A stretch of DNA of 64,000 bases from Hymenobacter actinosclerus (GCF_900111515.1 NZ_FOHS01000003.1:124001-188000), one strand, 5' to 3'; shown: positions 1 through 8,796, counted from the stretch's first letter. Translations and numbers: made by a program. The notes: generated from the sequence alone by a model not told the origin.

Positions 1-1
1 G

Positions 2-745
2 CGGGTGGCGGGCATCACGCTCATTACCGACCCGCTGCTGTTCTCGTCGGTGGGGTTGCGTCGCCGCCACGCCCTGCCCTGCCGCCCCGAAGACCTGGTG
101 GGCATCGACCTGCTGCTGCTCAGCCACGGCCACCGCGACCACCTCGACGAGCAGTCCATTAAGCTGCTTTCCCGCCAGAACCCGCAGCTGCGGGCCTTCG
201 GGCCGCTGGGGCTGCAGAAACTGCTGCGCGGCATGGCCCCCAAGCTGCCGGTGCAGGAAGCCGGCTGGTGGCAGCAGTTCGACCTGGGCCCCGCGGCGCC
301 CTTCGAGCTGTTCGAGCTGCCGGCCTCGCACTGGTACCGCCGCGGCCTGCTCGACCTGAACGAGGTGCTCTGGGGCTCTTTGCTGCTGCGCCTGCCCGAC
401 GGCCGCACGCTCTACTTCGCCGGCGACACCAACATGAACGACCATTTCGAGGAGATTGAGCGGCAGTTCGGCCCCCTGGATATCGTGCTCATGCCCATTG
501 GGGCCTACAAGCCGGCCTTCATGATGGCCGGCAGCCACACCAGCCCCCACGAATCGGCCAAGGCCACCAATCAGCTGCGCGCCGGCCATCTGGTGCCCAT
601 GCACCACGGCACCTTCGATTTGAGCGACGAGCCCGCCTCGGAGCCCCACCGCCTGATAACCGAAATTGCCGCCTCCGGTATGCTGCGCGCCGAGCTGCAC
701 CTGCCCGCCGTGGGCGAAGTGCTGCGCTGGCAGGACTGGGGTTGA
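2..745 (+). CDS. MBL-fold metal hydrolase, NAPE-PLD/UlaG-like (5' partial)
   Basis: Metal-dependent hydrolase of the metallo-beta-lactamase fold, closest in layout to the NAPE-PLD/UlaG-like group; the substrate cannot be told. Counting from the GTG at 5, the HxHxDH zinc motif is H41, H43, D45, H46; H109 precedes a DLNEVLWG segment, D141 is the GD aspartate, and H200/H201 sit in HHGTF, so all usual metal ligands are present. The family normally has dozens of residues before the LITDP strand that appears here at the window edge, so the frame is open at base 2 and the true start lies outside. No signal peptide is visible in this fragment. The last base of the TGA stop is also the first base of a heptamer array. 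Confidence 0.85.
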   Translation, partial: RVAGITLITDPLLFSSVGLRRRHALPCRPEDLVGIDLLLLSHGHRDHLDEQSIKLLSRQNPQLRAFGPLGLQKLLRGMAPKLPVQEAGWWQQFDLGPAAPFELFELPASHWYRRGLLDLNEVLWGSLLLRLPDGRTLYFAGDTNMNDHFEEIERQFGPLDIVLMPIGAYKPAFMMAGSHTSPHESAKATNQLRAGHLVPMHHGTFDLSDEPASEPHRLITEIAASGMLRAELHLPAVGEVLRWQDWG

Positions 746-896
746 GTTGTCAGTTGCTAGTTGTCAGTTGTCAGTGCCCGGCTCAGTAGTTGGCTGGTAA
801 TTGTAGCTTTGCTGATTCGCTTACTTTAGCTGCCTGATTGATTGTCGGCTCTTCTCGCCTGACAACTGGCAACTGACAACTGACAACTGACAACTA
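745..896. repeat. inverted heptamer arrays (AGTTGnn / GACAACT)
   Basis: Spacer between the MBL gene and the symporter. At 745-773 the word AGTTGTC/AGTTGCT repeats with a 7-base period. At 861-895 the complement GACAACT/GGCAACT repeats five times in register, ending two bases before the ATG at 898. The two arrays can pair as a long imperfect stem around a unique core (774-860). Confidence 0.85.
804..811 (+). promoter_or_regulatory. candidate Bacteroidota -7 element
   Basis: TAGCTTTG fits the TAnnTTTG -7 consensus and lies 86 bases before the symporter start. No good TTG is found 19-21 bases upstream, so this is only a candidate. Transcripts from it would carry the 861-895 heptamer array in the leader. 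Confidence 0.35.
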
Positions 897-897
897 A

Positions 898-2379
898 ATG
901 TCCCCCACCCTTATTCTGAGTTTGATTGCGGGCTACTTTGTGGTTCTCATCATCATTGCCTACCTGACTTCCCGCGGGGCCACGAGCGAGTCGTTCTTTA
1001 TTGCCAACCGCAACGCGCCCTGGTACATGGTGGCCTTTGCCATGATTGGCACCTCCCTGTCGGGCGTCACGTTCATCTCGATTCCGGGCATGGTGGCCGG
1101 GCAGGGCTGGAGCTACATGGCCGTGGTGCTGGGCTACACGGTGGGCTACCTCGTGATTGGCACCGTGCTTATGCCGCTGTATTACCGGCTGCGGCTGGTG
1201 AGCATTTACACCTACCTGGAGCAGCGGTTCGGCTTCTGGAGCTATAAAACGGGCGCGTTCTTCTTCCTGCTTTCGCGGGCCGTGGGGGCGGCATTCCGGG
1301 TATTTCTGGTGGCGGGCGTGCTGCAGCTGGCCGTGTTCGACAGCCTGGGCGTGCCGTTTGCCGCTACCGTCACCATCGCCATCTTCCTGATTTACCTCTA
1401 CACGTTCAGCGGCGGCCTCAAAACCATCCTCTGGACTGATACTTTCCAGACCCTGGCCATGCTGATCTGCGTGGCCGTTAGCATCTACCTGATGGCCCAC
1501 GAGCTGAACCTGGGCTTTGCCGGGCTGGTGAAAACGGTGAAGGAAAGCTCCATGTCGCAGATTTACTTCTCCGACCCCAAAGACGACAAGTTCTTCTGGA
1601 AGCAGTTTGCCTCGGGCGCCTTCATCACCATCGTGATGACCGGCCTCGACCAGGATCTGATGCAGAAAAACCTGAGCTGCCGCAACCTGGCCGACGCCCA
1701 GAAAAACATGTTCTGGTTCACCATCGCCATCGTGCTCGTGAACATCTTCTTCCTCTCGCTCGGGGTGCTGCTCTACCAGTACGCCGCCGCCAAGGGCATT
1801 GCCCTGCCCACCAACCCCGAAACCGGCGCCGTTATCGGCGACGCGGTGTTCCCGATGCTGGCCACCAACCACTTCACCCTGTTTGCGGGCATCGTGTTCA
1901 TCCTGGGCATCATTGCCGTCACCTACGCCTCCGCCGACTCGGCCCTGACGGCCCTCACCACCTCGTTCTGCGTGGATATGCTCGGCATTGGCCAGTACGA
2001 GGAGAAGAAGCAGAAAAGCATCCGCCAGCTCACCCATTTCGGCTTCTCGGTAATTCTGATTGTGATTATCCTGATTTTCCGGGCCATCAACGACCAGAGC
2101 GTGATTACGGCCGTCTTCAAGGCCGCCGGCTACACCTACGGGCCGCTGCTGGGCCTGTACTCGTTCGGCATTTTCACCAGCCGCGGCCTGCGCGACAAGC
2201 TGGTGCTGCCCCTTTGCCTGTTCACGCCAATGCTCACGTACTTTATCAACCACAACTCCGAGGCCTGGTGGGGCTATAAGTTTGGCTTCGAAATCCTGAT
2301 TCTCAACGGTCTGCTTACCTTCCTGGGGCTGTGGCTGATTTCGCGCCCCCGCAACCTCGAACTGAACCCCGTAGCTTAA
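898..2379 (+). CDS. sodium:solute symporter (SSS family)
   Basis: Integral membrane Na+-coupled transporter of the SSS (SLC5-like) family, 493 residues, with the usual run of about 13 hydrophobic segments. Family marks are the LSGVTFISIPG stretch in the first unwound helix (about residues 54-64), the signature TFSGGLKTILWTDTFQ (about 170-185), and the SADS segment that contributes to the second sodium site (about 345). The substrate (sugar, proline, other) cannot be read from sequence. The ATG at 898 gives a normal hydrophobic N-terminus and follows a heptamer array directly. A second, more diverged SSS transporter is at 8797-10476. Confidence 0.9.
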   Translation: MSPTLILSLIAGYFVVLIIIAYLTSRGATSESFFIANRNAPWYMVAFAMIGTSLSGVTFISIPGMVAGQGWSYMAVVLGYTVGYLVIGTVLMPLYYRLRLVSIYTYLEQRFGFWSYKTGAFFFLLSRAVGAAFRVFLVAGVLQLAVFDSLGVPFAATVTIAIFLIYLYTFSGGLKTILWTDTFQTLAMLICVAVSIYLMAHELNLGFAGLVKTVKESSMSQIYFSDPKDDKFFWKQFASGAFITIVMTGLDQDLMQKNLSCRNLADAQKNMFWFTIAIVLVNIFFLSLGVLLYQYAAAKGIALPTNPETGAVIGDAVFPMLATNHFTLFAGIVFILGIIAVTYASADSALTALTTSFCVDMLGIGQYEEKKQKSIRQLTHFGFSVILIVIILIFRAINDQSVITAVFKAAGYTYGPLLGLYSFGIFTSRGLRDKLVLPLCLFTPMLTYFINHNSEAWWGYKFGFEILILNGLLTFLGLWLISRPRNLELNPVA

Positions 2380-2411
2380 AGGTTGTTCTTGGTTTAGAAG
2401 TGAGAAGGCGA

Positions 2412-2462
2412 GTAAACCAGCACGTCAGGCTTCGCTCCGCTCTGCCTGACGTGCTGGTTTAC
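2412..2462. repeat. perfect 19-bp inverted repeat
   Basis: Arms 2412-2430 and 2444-2462 are exact reverse complements around a 13-base loop. It lies between the symporter stop and the TonB-like gene. It lacks a following T-run on either strand, so it is not a classical terminator, though it could act as an attenuator. Confidence 0.8.
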
Positions 2463-2510
2463 TGCCTGACCCTGTTCCACCCTCTCCAAGCCTCAGCCCA
2501 GCCCCCCGCC

Positions 2511-2990
2511 ATGAAACATCTTTCCTTCATCCTGCTGCTCGTATCTTTGGGCCTTTGGGAAGCGCGGGCCCAGCAGCCGGCACCTTCCCGAAAGCCCATC
2601 GAGCTGAAGACCACGCAAATGCAGGCGCAGGCGAAGCCCGCCGCCAACCGTCCCGATGTGCCGCCCCAGTTTCCGGGGGGCGCCAAGGGGCTAAACCAGT
2701 TTTTCCAGCAGAACCTGAAATACCCGGAAGCGGCCCTCGCCCAGCAAATCAGCGGGCACGTGGTAATGACTTTTACGGTGGAAGCCGACGGCCACCTCAC
2801 CAACCCCTCGGTGGCCCAGCCCCTGAGCCCCGAGTGCGACACGGAGGCGCTGCGGGTACTGGGCCAGATGCCGGCCTGGAAACCGGCCACCCGCAAAGGC
2901 CAGCCGGTGCCCATTCAGGTGCGCCTGCCCGTGCCGTTCGGCGTTTCCGAGGGCCTGCAGGTGGAGCAGGGCAAACCGAAATTTAATTAA
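2511..2990 (+). CDS. TonB C-terminal domain protein, secreted
   Basis: Protein of 159 residues with a signal peptide (MKHLSFILLL..., cleavage near ARAQ at about 20) and a TonB C-terminal fold at about 60-140. Marks are PQFPGGAKGLNQFFQQNLKYP, the 'G.V...F.VEADGHLTNP' strand and the late 'W.PA...G.PV...' segment. It lacks the N-terminal transmembrane anchor and Pro-rich span of an energy-transducing TonB, so it is more likely a free periplasmic TonB-domain protein of the type abundant in Bacteroidota. The start at 2511 is chosen because it begins a proper signal peptide; the same frame runs open upstream through the hairpin to 2331 without sense. Partner and role are unknown. Confidence 0.8.
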   Translation: MKHLSFILLLVSLGLWEARAQQPAPSRKPIELKTTQMQAQAKPAANRPDVPPQFPGGAKGLNQFFQQNLKYPEAALAQQISGHVVMTFTVEADGHLTNPSVAQPLSPECDTEALRVLGQMPAWKPATRKGQPVPIQVRLPVPFGVSEGLQVEQGKPKFN

Positions 2991-2994
2991 ATAA

Positions 2995-3118
2995 GGAGCT
3001 AGGAGTCAGGAGCTAGAAGATAGAATTGACTGATTTAAAAGAAGTATCATGTTCAGTGTGACCGTCCTTTTAAACGATTCTCCTACTTCTAACTTCTAGC
3101 TCCTAACTCCTAGCTTCT
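2995..3118. repeat. inverted heptamer arrays (GGAGCTA)
   Basis: Left array at 2995-3019 repeats GGAGCTA/GGAGTCA; right array at about 3090-3118 carries the complement TAGCTCC/TAACTCC. Both have a 7-base period. The spacer lies between the TonB-like gene and the ABC transporter, ending nine bases before its start. Confidence 0.8.
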
Positions 3119-3127
3119 CAAGAAGAA

Positions 3128-4975
3128 ATGGCCCGTAGTGGAATGAATACCAGCGGCAGCGACCCCGTAGCGGCCGAGCTGCCCAAACCGAAAGTAAACA
3201 AGGAGTCGCTCAAGCGCAGCCTGCGGATTTTCCGCTACATGCTGCCGTATAAGGGCAAGTTTATCGTGGGCATGCTGATGCTGTTGCTCAGCAGCAGCAC
3301 GTTTATGGCCTTTCCGTGGCTGGCCGGCAAGCTCATCAACGCGGCCAACCACGAGCCGCTGGTGCTCAGCAACGGCTGGACCCTGGGCATCAACCAGATT
3401 GCGCTGCTGCTGTTCGCCATTATTGCGTTTCAGGGATTGTTCTCGTTCGGGCGCATCTGGTTTTTCACGCAGGTGAGCGAGTTTACGGTGCGCGACATCC
3501 GCCGGGCGCTCTACGGCAAGTTCGTGCAGCTGCCCATCCCCTACTTCGAGCAGAACCGCGTGGGCGCCATTACCTCGCGCATCACCTCCGACGTAGCCCA
3601 GATTCAGGACACGTTTTCGCTGACCCTGGCCGAGCTGTTCCGGCAGCTTTCCACCATGATTATCGGCATTACGGCCATCATGCTGGTGTCGGTGAAGCTC
3701 TCGTTGTTTATGCTGCTCACCTTCCCGCCCATTATTCTGGTGGCCGGGCTGTTCGGGCGCAAAATCCGGGTGCTGGCCCGCGAAACCCAGCTGGAGCTGG
3801 CCAACACCAATACCATCGTCGAGGAAACCCTGCAGGCCATCAACTCGGTGAAGGCCTTTACCAACGAGCGGTTTGAAACCCGCCGCTACGGCGCGGCCCT
3901 CGACCGGGTAGTGACGGTGGCGCTGCGCAGCAACCTGTTTCGCGGCGGCTTCGTGTCGTTCATCATCATCGGCCTGACCGGCGGCATCATTCTCATTCTG
4001 TGGCGGGCGGCCCAGCTGGTCTACAACCCTGGCCCCGACCACCTCGAAGTGGGTCAGCTGCTTACCTTCCTGCTCTACACGGCCTTCATCGGGGCCTCCA
4101 TTGCGGGTTTGGGCGAGATGTACGGTAAGGTGCAGAGCACCCTGGGCGCCTCCGAGCGCATCCTCGAAATCCTGGACGAAGCGCCCGAGCCTACCCACCA
4201 CGAGCCCGCCACCGGCCTGGTGCCCACTGCCATCGAGGGCGACATCCGCTACGAGCACGTGGCCTTCCGCTACCCCACCCGCCCCGACGTGCCCGTGCTC
4301 CAGGACATCGACTTCCACATCGGCGCGGGCGAGAAAATTGCCCTCGTGGGCCCCAGCGGCGCCGGCAAGAGCACCATTGCGGGCCTGCTGATGCAGTTCT
4401 ACCCCTTAAGCGGCGGCCAGATTACCATCGACGGCCACCCGGTAGCCGACTACGACCTGACCGCCCTGCGCCGCCAGATTGGCATCGTACCCCAGGAAAC
4501 GCTGCTGTTCGGTGGCTCCATCCGCGAGAACATCGCCTACGGCCGCCCCAACGCCACCGACGCCGAAATAGTGGAAGCCGCCGAGCGGGCCAATGCCTAC
4601 CGCTTCATTCAGGGCTTCCCCGAGGGCCTCGATACGCTGGTCGGCGAACGGGGCATCAAGCTCTCGGGCGGGCAGCGCCAGCGCATCGCCATTGCCCGCG
4701 CCATCCTGAAAAACCCCGCCATCCTCATCCTCGACGAAGCCACCTCCTCGCTCGACTCGGAAAGCGAGCAGCTGGTGCAAAGCGCCATGGACGAGCTGAT
4801 GCAGAACCGCACCAGCATCATCATCGCCCACCGCCTGAGCACCATCCGCAAAGTGGACAAAATCCTGGTTATCGACGGCGGCCGCATCGTGGAGCAGGGC
4901 ACCCACGACGAGCTAAGCGACCGGGAAGGCGGCCTCTACGCCAACCTGCTGCGGCTGCAGTTCGAGCTGAGTTAG
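3128..4975 (+). CDS. ABC transporter, fused permease/ATPase (exporter type)
   Basis: Half-transporter of the MsbA/BmrA-like type (615 residues) that should dimerise in the inner membrane to export a lipid or drug. Residues about 45-330 are the six-helix ABC membrane domain. The nucleotide-binding domain follows: Walker A GPSGAGKS at 408-415, signature LSGGQRQR at about 512, Walker B ILILDE with D536 and E537, and the switch histidine of IAHRLST at H568. All catalytic residues are intact. No partner half-transporter is adjacent, consistent with a homodimer. A Rho-independent terminator follows 22 bases after the stop. Confidence 0.93.
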   Translation: MARSGMNTSGSDPVAAELPKPKVNKESLKRSLRIFRYMLPYKGKFIVGMLMLLLSSSTFMAFPWLAGKLINAANHEPLVLSNGWTLGINQIALLLFAIIAFQGLFSFGRIWFFTQVSEFTVRDIRRALYGKFVQLPIPYFEQNRVGAITSRITSDVAQIQDTFSLTLAELFRQLSTMIIGITAIMLVSVKLSLFMLLTFPPIILVAGLFGRKIRVLARETQLELANTNTIVEETLQAINSVKAFTNERFETRRYGAALDRVVTVALRSNLFRGGFVSFIIIGLTGGIILILWRAAQLVYNPGPDHLEVGQLLTFLLYTAFIGASIAGLGEMYGKVQSTLGASERILEILDEAPEPTHHEPATGLVPTAIEGDIRYEHVAFRYPTRPDVPVLQDIDFHIGAGEKIALVGPSGAGKSTIAGLLMQFYPLSGGQITIDGHPVADYDLTALRRQIGIVPQETLLFGGSIRENIAYGRPNATDAEIVEAAERANAYRFIQGFPEGLDTLVGERGIKLSGGQRQRIAIARAILKNPAILILDEATSSLDSESEQLVQSAMDELMQNRTSIIIAHRLSTIRKVDKILVIDGGRIVEQGTHDELSDREGGLYANLLRLQFELS

Positions 4976-4996
4976 GCCTTCCTGAACTGGTACCGC

Positions 4997-5026
4997 AAGG
5001 GCAAAGCTTTGGCTTTGCCCTTTTTT
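4997..5026 (+). terminator. Rho-independent terminator after the ABC gene
   Basis: GGGCAAAGC / GCTTTGCCC stem (4999-5007 with 5012-5020) followed by TTTTTT, 22 bases after the stop codon. Confidence 0.85.
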
Positions 5027-5127
5027 ATTTTCATGGGTTTCTGGAATACTTTTTTGTCGCTAGCTAGACACCAACCGGGATTCTGTGTTCTATAGAAATT
5101 GACTTATAACCTGTTACTTTCGGTCCT

Positions 5128-5634
5128 ATGGAGCCTATTCTACTTACTAACGTGCATATCACCCAGGCTGATTATTTAGATATCAACTGGCCTATTGTCA
5201 TGCGAAAGCGGGGTTGGATAAGCATACTGTTGACGAGTGCTCTCATCACTTATTTGTTTCGGAATGACGGCTTGTATGCATCAGAATCCTGGCTTTACCG
5301 GATAGGTATTACGCTGGCAATAGTTGCCATTATGACGGTCTTGTTAGGATTCGGCTATCGGCGGGCCATTAAAAAGCAGTACAACGGTACCCCCCTGATG
5401 CAACAGCTCGCCACATACCGGCTAACTGCAGCCGGCATCGAAAAAACTAGTGCCATGCAACACCTCGAATTGCCTTGGGCCAGCTGCCAGGGCGTGCGCC
5501 GACTGGGACGCTGGTACTTTTTGGTTACCGGACCTCAGCGGGGCGAATTTCTGGACCCAGCCTGCCTGGAAGCGCCCGCTACTGAAGTCGACTTGCGTGC
5601 ATTATTGCAACAGCATGGCCTGGCTTTTATATAG
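5128..5634 (+). CDS. YcxB-like membrane protein, copy 1
   Basis: 168 residues with two transmembrane segments (about 28-45 and 58-75) followed by a soluble C-terminal half typical of the YcxB-like family: a 'LPWASC.GVRRLGRWYFL' strand pair and a closing 'FLDPACLEAPATEVDLRALL'. Function of the family is unknown. It is the first of four tandem paralogues (5128-7333) that share W-x(6)-R..G.W.LL and 'YLDL..L..P....D...L' in the same order. Base composition is clearly lower in GC than in copies 3 and 4. The next copy starts four bases after this stop, so co-transcription is likely. Confidence 0.75.
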   Translation: MEPILLTNVHITQADYLDINWPIVMRKRGWISILLTSALITYLFRNDGLYASESWLYRIGITLAIVAIMTVLLGFGYRRAIKKQYNGTPLMQQLATYRLTAAGIEKTSAMQHLELPWASCQGVRRLGRWYFLVTGPQRGEFLDPACLEAPATEVDLRALLQQHGLAFI

Positions 5635-5638
5635 CTTT

Positions 5639-6154
5639 ATGATGGTCGTTTCTATTCCTGAGGTTCAGGTAAATTTCCGCCGTTACTTAGCGCTTAGCCT
5701 GCGTTACACCTTCCGCCGCAAACCGCTGACAACTATTCTGCTCGTGCCCTGGCTCCTATCGGTCTGGTTGGCCGGAACACTATTTACCGGTCCGGTTACC
5801 GTGCTCGATTTCCTGCAAAAGGAGCCTCTAGGCACGCTATTCATATTGTTTTTCCTGCTGTTGCCCCTACTTACAGTCTGGGGCACCCGACGGCAATACC
5901 AAGCGAGTAGCTTGCTACAACACGCCGCCGACTACATCTTGAGTGCCACCGGCGTAGGCATACGTGGGCCGGTTGTTAACGCTGATCTGGCGTGGCCTGC
6001 CTTTACACGGGCCGACCGGTTTGGCTCTTGGCTGCTGCTGCAAACGTCGGAGCAAAGCGCTTTTTTTCTCGACCTTGAGCAGGTGGCCGCACCCGCCAAT
6101 TCGGCAGATGCTTTAGCCATGATACAGGCCAGTGGAGTTTCAATTCACTCGTGA
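5639..6154 (+). CDS. YcxB-like membrane protein, copy 2
   Basis: 171 residues. Two hydrophobic segments (about 35-52 and 62-82) and the shared C-terminal pattern LAWPAFTRADRFGSWLLL ... FFLDLEQVAAPANSADALAMI. The ATG at 5639 is chosen because it follows the copy 1 stop by four bases and gives an N-terminus of the same length as the other copies; the frame is open further upstream but overlaps copy 1. Function unknown; identity to the other copies is low outside the C-terminal motif. Confidence 0.7.
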   Translation: MMVVSIPEVQVNFRRYLALSLRYTFRRKPLTTILLVPWLLSVWLAGTLFTGPVTVLDFLQKEPLGTLFILFFLLLPLLTVWGTRRQYQASSLLQHAADYILSATGVGIRGPVVNADLAWPAFTRADRFGSWLLLQTSEQSAFFLDLEQVAAPANSADALAMIQASGVSIHS

Positions 6155-6164
6155 CAGGGTGCCG

Positions 6165-6746
6165 ATGCTTATTCCCGCCACCCCGCCCACCTTCGCCGAG
6201 TACCAGCTGATTCATCAGACGCAAGAGCGGCAACGTACTCCTGCCCCGCAACAGGTTCGGCAGGTTTATACGCCGGTCACCTCCGACCCTTGGCCTAAGC
6301 TGCTGCACAGGTCACTGCAGTCCGCCTTCTTTCTGGCAGCTGGTTTTGTCGGGGCCTTATTTATACCAGGAGAGCTTAAAGGCAAAATCAGGGTTTTCGG
6401 GGTGATAGTAGTTATAGGACTGCTGGGAACTGCTTTTTCCCTACTTCACCAACGCTGGGAGTACTGGCGCGCCTTTAAGCAGCAACGGGCGCGGCCCCAG
6501 CCTGAGTCGTTGGAGTTTTCGGAAGCCGGCCTGCGGTTGCACTACCCCCTGGGCACCGTATTCCACCCCTGGGATTCCCTCTGCCGCATTCGTGAAATGG
6601 GCGACTGGCTGCTGCTTTACCCCGATATGGAGTTCTGCTACTACCTCAACCTGCAACGGCTGCCCGTGCCGCTGACCGCGGCTGACGTGCGGGCGCTGAT
6701 TCAGTGGAGCGATATGCGGACCGGCAAGGCTATTTTTGCGGTTTAG
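6165..6746 (+). CDS. YcxB-like membrane protein, copy 3
   Basis: 193 residues. Two transmembrane segments (about 50-68 and 75-95) and the C-terminal motif HPWDSLCRIREMGDWLLL ... CYYLNLQRLPVPLTAADVRALI, closest to copy 4. A GTG at 6132 would add eleven residues and overlap copy 2 by 23 bases; the ATG at 6165, ten bases after the copy 2 stop, is preferred because it gives an N-terminus like its paralogues. Function unknown. Confidence 0.7.
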   Translation: MLIPATPPTFAEYQLIHQTQERQRTPAPQQVRQVYTPVTSDPWPKLLHRSLQSAFFLAAGFVGALFIPGELKGKIRVFGVIVVIGLLGTAFSLLHQRWEYWRAFKQQRARPQPESLEFSEAGLRLHYPLGTVFHPWDSLCRIREMGDWLLLYPDMEFCYYLNLQRLPVPLTAADVRALIQWSDMRTGKAIFAV

Positions 6747-6799
6747 TCCGGCCTCTTTTTGCGCATTTTTCGGTTGCGAAACGGTACCCTCCCCCCACC

Positions 6800-7333
6800 A
6801 TGCCCAAACTGCCCTACCTGTTACCCGCCGTGCGTATGTCGGCCGACGAGTTTGTGGCCGTGAACTTCCGGCTGTGGCGGGCGCGGCCGGCTACGCGCCG
6901 CAACCACTGGCTGCTGGGCGCGGGCATCCTGCTGCTGGGTATCAGTATCGGGCTGGATGTGTGGCAGAACGGCCAGCCCGAACGCACGTCTACCTTCATA
7001 TTTCTGAGCGTGGCGGTGCTTTACGGCCTGGCGCGGTTCGGGCTGGTGCGCTGGCAGCTGCGGCGCGGCTACGCCCGCAACGCCACGCTGCAGCGGCCCA
7101 TCGACTTCCGGCTGACCAGTTCCGAAATCATTGGCCGGAGTACGCTGGGACAGTTTTCGGGCAAGTGGACCCGCATCCGGCGGGCCGTGTGGGTGGGCAC
7201 CGACTGGCTGCTGCTCTACCCCACCGAAGCGGCCTGCTACTACCTCGACCTGCGCCGCCTGCAGGCCCCCGCCACCCCCGCCGATGTGGCCCAGCTGCTG
7301 ACGCAGCACCAGATTCGGCAGCAGCGGGCGTAG
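6800..7333 (+). CDS. YcxB-like membrane protein, copy 4
   Basis: 177 residues, the last and most GC-rich copy. Two transmembrane segments (about 35-52 and 60-77) are followed by the shared C-terminal region GKWTRIRRAVWVGTDWLLLY ... CYYLDLRRLQAPATPADVAQLL. The start at 6800 is chosen because it gives MPKLPYLLP..., matching the length of the other copies, and leaves a 53-base gap after copy 3. Function unknown. Confidence 0.72.
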   Translation: MPKLPYLLPAVRMSADEFVAVNFRLWRARPATRRNHWLLGAGILLLGISIGLDVWQNGQPERTSTFIFLSVAVLYGLARFGLVRWQLRRGYARNATLQRPIDFRLTSSEIIGRSTLGQFSGKWTRIRRAVWVGTDWLLLYPTEAACYYLDLRRLQAPATPADVAQLLTQHQIRQQRA

Positions 7334-7501
7334 TGGCGGCGGGAGCCTGCAGGCAACTTTGGTGCGGGTTGCGGGTTGCTGTTTCACCGAACCAAAAGCG
7401 AACTGTTAATGACTCGCCGCTGACTGCACCGGCGCGGCCGAGTTTGGTTTGCTTATTTTTACTCTGAATCAACTCTCACCTTCACCCAATTCCTGCTTCG
7501 T

Positions 7502-8410
7502 ATGTCGTTTTCCACTTCCCGCCCTTCTACGGCCCGCATTCCCGGCGCTACCCTGGTGCTCACCGGCCTGCTGCTCGGCGGCGGCACGGCGGCCCAGGCC
7601 CAGATCAGCACGCCCCAGCCCAGCCCCAAAAGCACCCTGACGCAGCGCGTGGGCCTCACCGACGTTACCGTAACCTATTACCGGCCCAGCCTGCGCAGCC
7701 GCCTGGGCTTCGGCGAGGCCGGCGGCAAGAGCGTGGTAACGTATGGCCAGCGCTGGCGCACCGGAGCCAACAGCTCTACTACTATCAAATTTGCCGACGA
7801 CATGATGGTGGAAGGCCAGAAAGTGGCCGCCGGCGAGTACGGCCTCTACACCATCCCCGGCAAAGCCGAGTGGACCGTAGTACTCAACAAGAACACCAAG
7901 GCCGGTGCCAACGTCGATGCCTTCAAGGACGACGAGAACGTGGCCAGCTTCAAGGTGAAGCCCATGATGCTCAAGGACAAGGTGGAAACCTTCACCATCG
8001 ACCTCACCGACCTGACCCCCGCCACCGCCAACGTGGCCATGATGTGGGACCAGACGGCCGTTAAGTTCAAGCTCATGTCGGAAGTGGATGCCAAGGTGAT
8101 GGCTCAGATCGACGAGAAGGTGGTGAAAAACGCCAGCCCCACCAGCGGAGACCTGGCCGCGGCCGCCGTTTACTACCTCGACAACAACAAGGACATGAAG
8201 CAGGCCCTGACCTGGATGCAGCAGGCCAACGCCAAGGACCCCAAGTTCTGGAACATGCTCACGGAGGCTAAAATCCGCATGAAAATGAAGGACTACAAGG
8301 GTGCCGTTACGGCCGCCGAAATGTCGAAGAAGCTCGCCACCGAAGCCAAGAACATGGACTACGTGAAGATGAACGACGAGCTGATTATGGAAGCCAAGAA
8401 AGCCAAGTAG
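7502..8410 (+). CDS. DUF2911 domain protein, secreted
   Basis: 302 residues with a long signal peptide (cleavage near AQAQ, about residue 34). The DUF2911 domain occupies about 40-190: a strand pair around VTVTYYRPSLRSR, the conserved YGQRWRTGANSSTTI, then AAGEYGLYTIPG and a Trp-containing strand. The C-terminal 90 residues are helical with a TPR-like rhythm (ALTWMQQANAKDPKFWNMLTE). The role of the family is unknown; it is common in Bacteroidota. The gene stands alone and is followed by a strong terminator. Confidence 0.85.
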   Translation: MSFSTSRPSTARIPGATLVLTGLLLGGGTAAQAQISTPQPSPKSTLTQRVGLTDVTVTYYRPSLRSRLGFGEAGGKSVVTYGQRWRTGANSSTTIKFADDMMVEGQKVAAGEYGLYTIPGKAEWTVVLNKNTKAGANVDAFKDDENVASFKVKPMMLKDKVETFTIDLTDLTPATANVAMMWDQTAVKFKLMSEVDAKVMAQIDEKVVKNASPTSGDLAAAAVYYLDNNKDMKQALTWMQQANAKDPKFWNMLTEAKIRMKMKDYKGAVTAAEMSKKLATEAKNMDYVKMNDELIMEAKKAK

Positions 8411-8463
8411 ATTTATCCTGAGCTGCCGGCTGAGAGCTGTTAGCTTTTCGTGCTGGAAAACTG

Positions 8464-8499
8464 AAAAGCCCCGTCTGAATCGTCAGACGGGGCTTTTTG
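8464..8499 (+). terminator. Rho-independent terminator after the DUF2911 gene
   Basis: Perfect 12-bp stem 8467-8478 / 8483-8494 (AGCCCCGTCTGA) with a four-base loop followed by TTTTT. Confidence 0.9.
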
Positions 8500-8530
8500 C
8501 TGCCGGTTGGGCTCAGAGAAACAACGGGCC

Positions 8531-8741
8531 AGGCCCCGGAGGGGCAGCATATCGGTAGCAGCCAGGAGAAGAAGATTGTCAAAGCCCCGGAGGGGCGACA
8601 TATCGGTAGTATTGAGGAGATATAGAGTGCTAAAGCCCCAACGGGGCGACACAGGCCGTTGGACGGTTTGTGCCGCCCCGCCGGGGCTTTAAAATCGGAT
8701 GATTCCGGGTGGGCTACCGATATGTCGCCCCGCTGGGGCTT
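8531..8741. repeat. REP-like cluster, five units in two orientations
   Basis: The unit is a GC-rich mini-palindrome AGCCCCGGAGGGGC followed by GACATATCGGTAG. Plus-oriented units are at 8531-8558, 8581-8609 and 8632-8652 (last one lacking the tail); inverted units at 8672-8690 (lacking the tail) and 8714-8741 (full, CTACCGATATGTCGCC first). The opposed orientation lets the cluster fold on itself. It resembles REP/BIME elements mobilised in trans by RAYT transposases; no such transposase is in the window. Confidence 0.8.
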
Positions 8742-8796
8742 GAGGTAGCTAAGGCGGCACTTTACATCCGAACAGCAGGCTAACCGCTATCAGCTT

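Noticed and set aside
8531..8741. Possible CRISPR array
   Set aside because: Units are of unequal length, in both orientations and with spacers of irregular size; no cas genes nearby. Better explained as REP-like elements.
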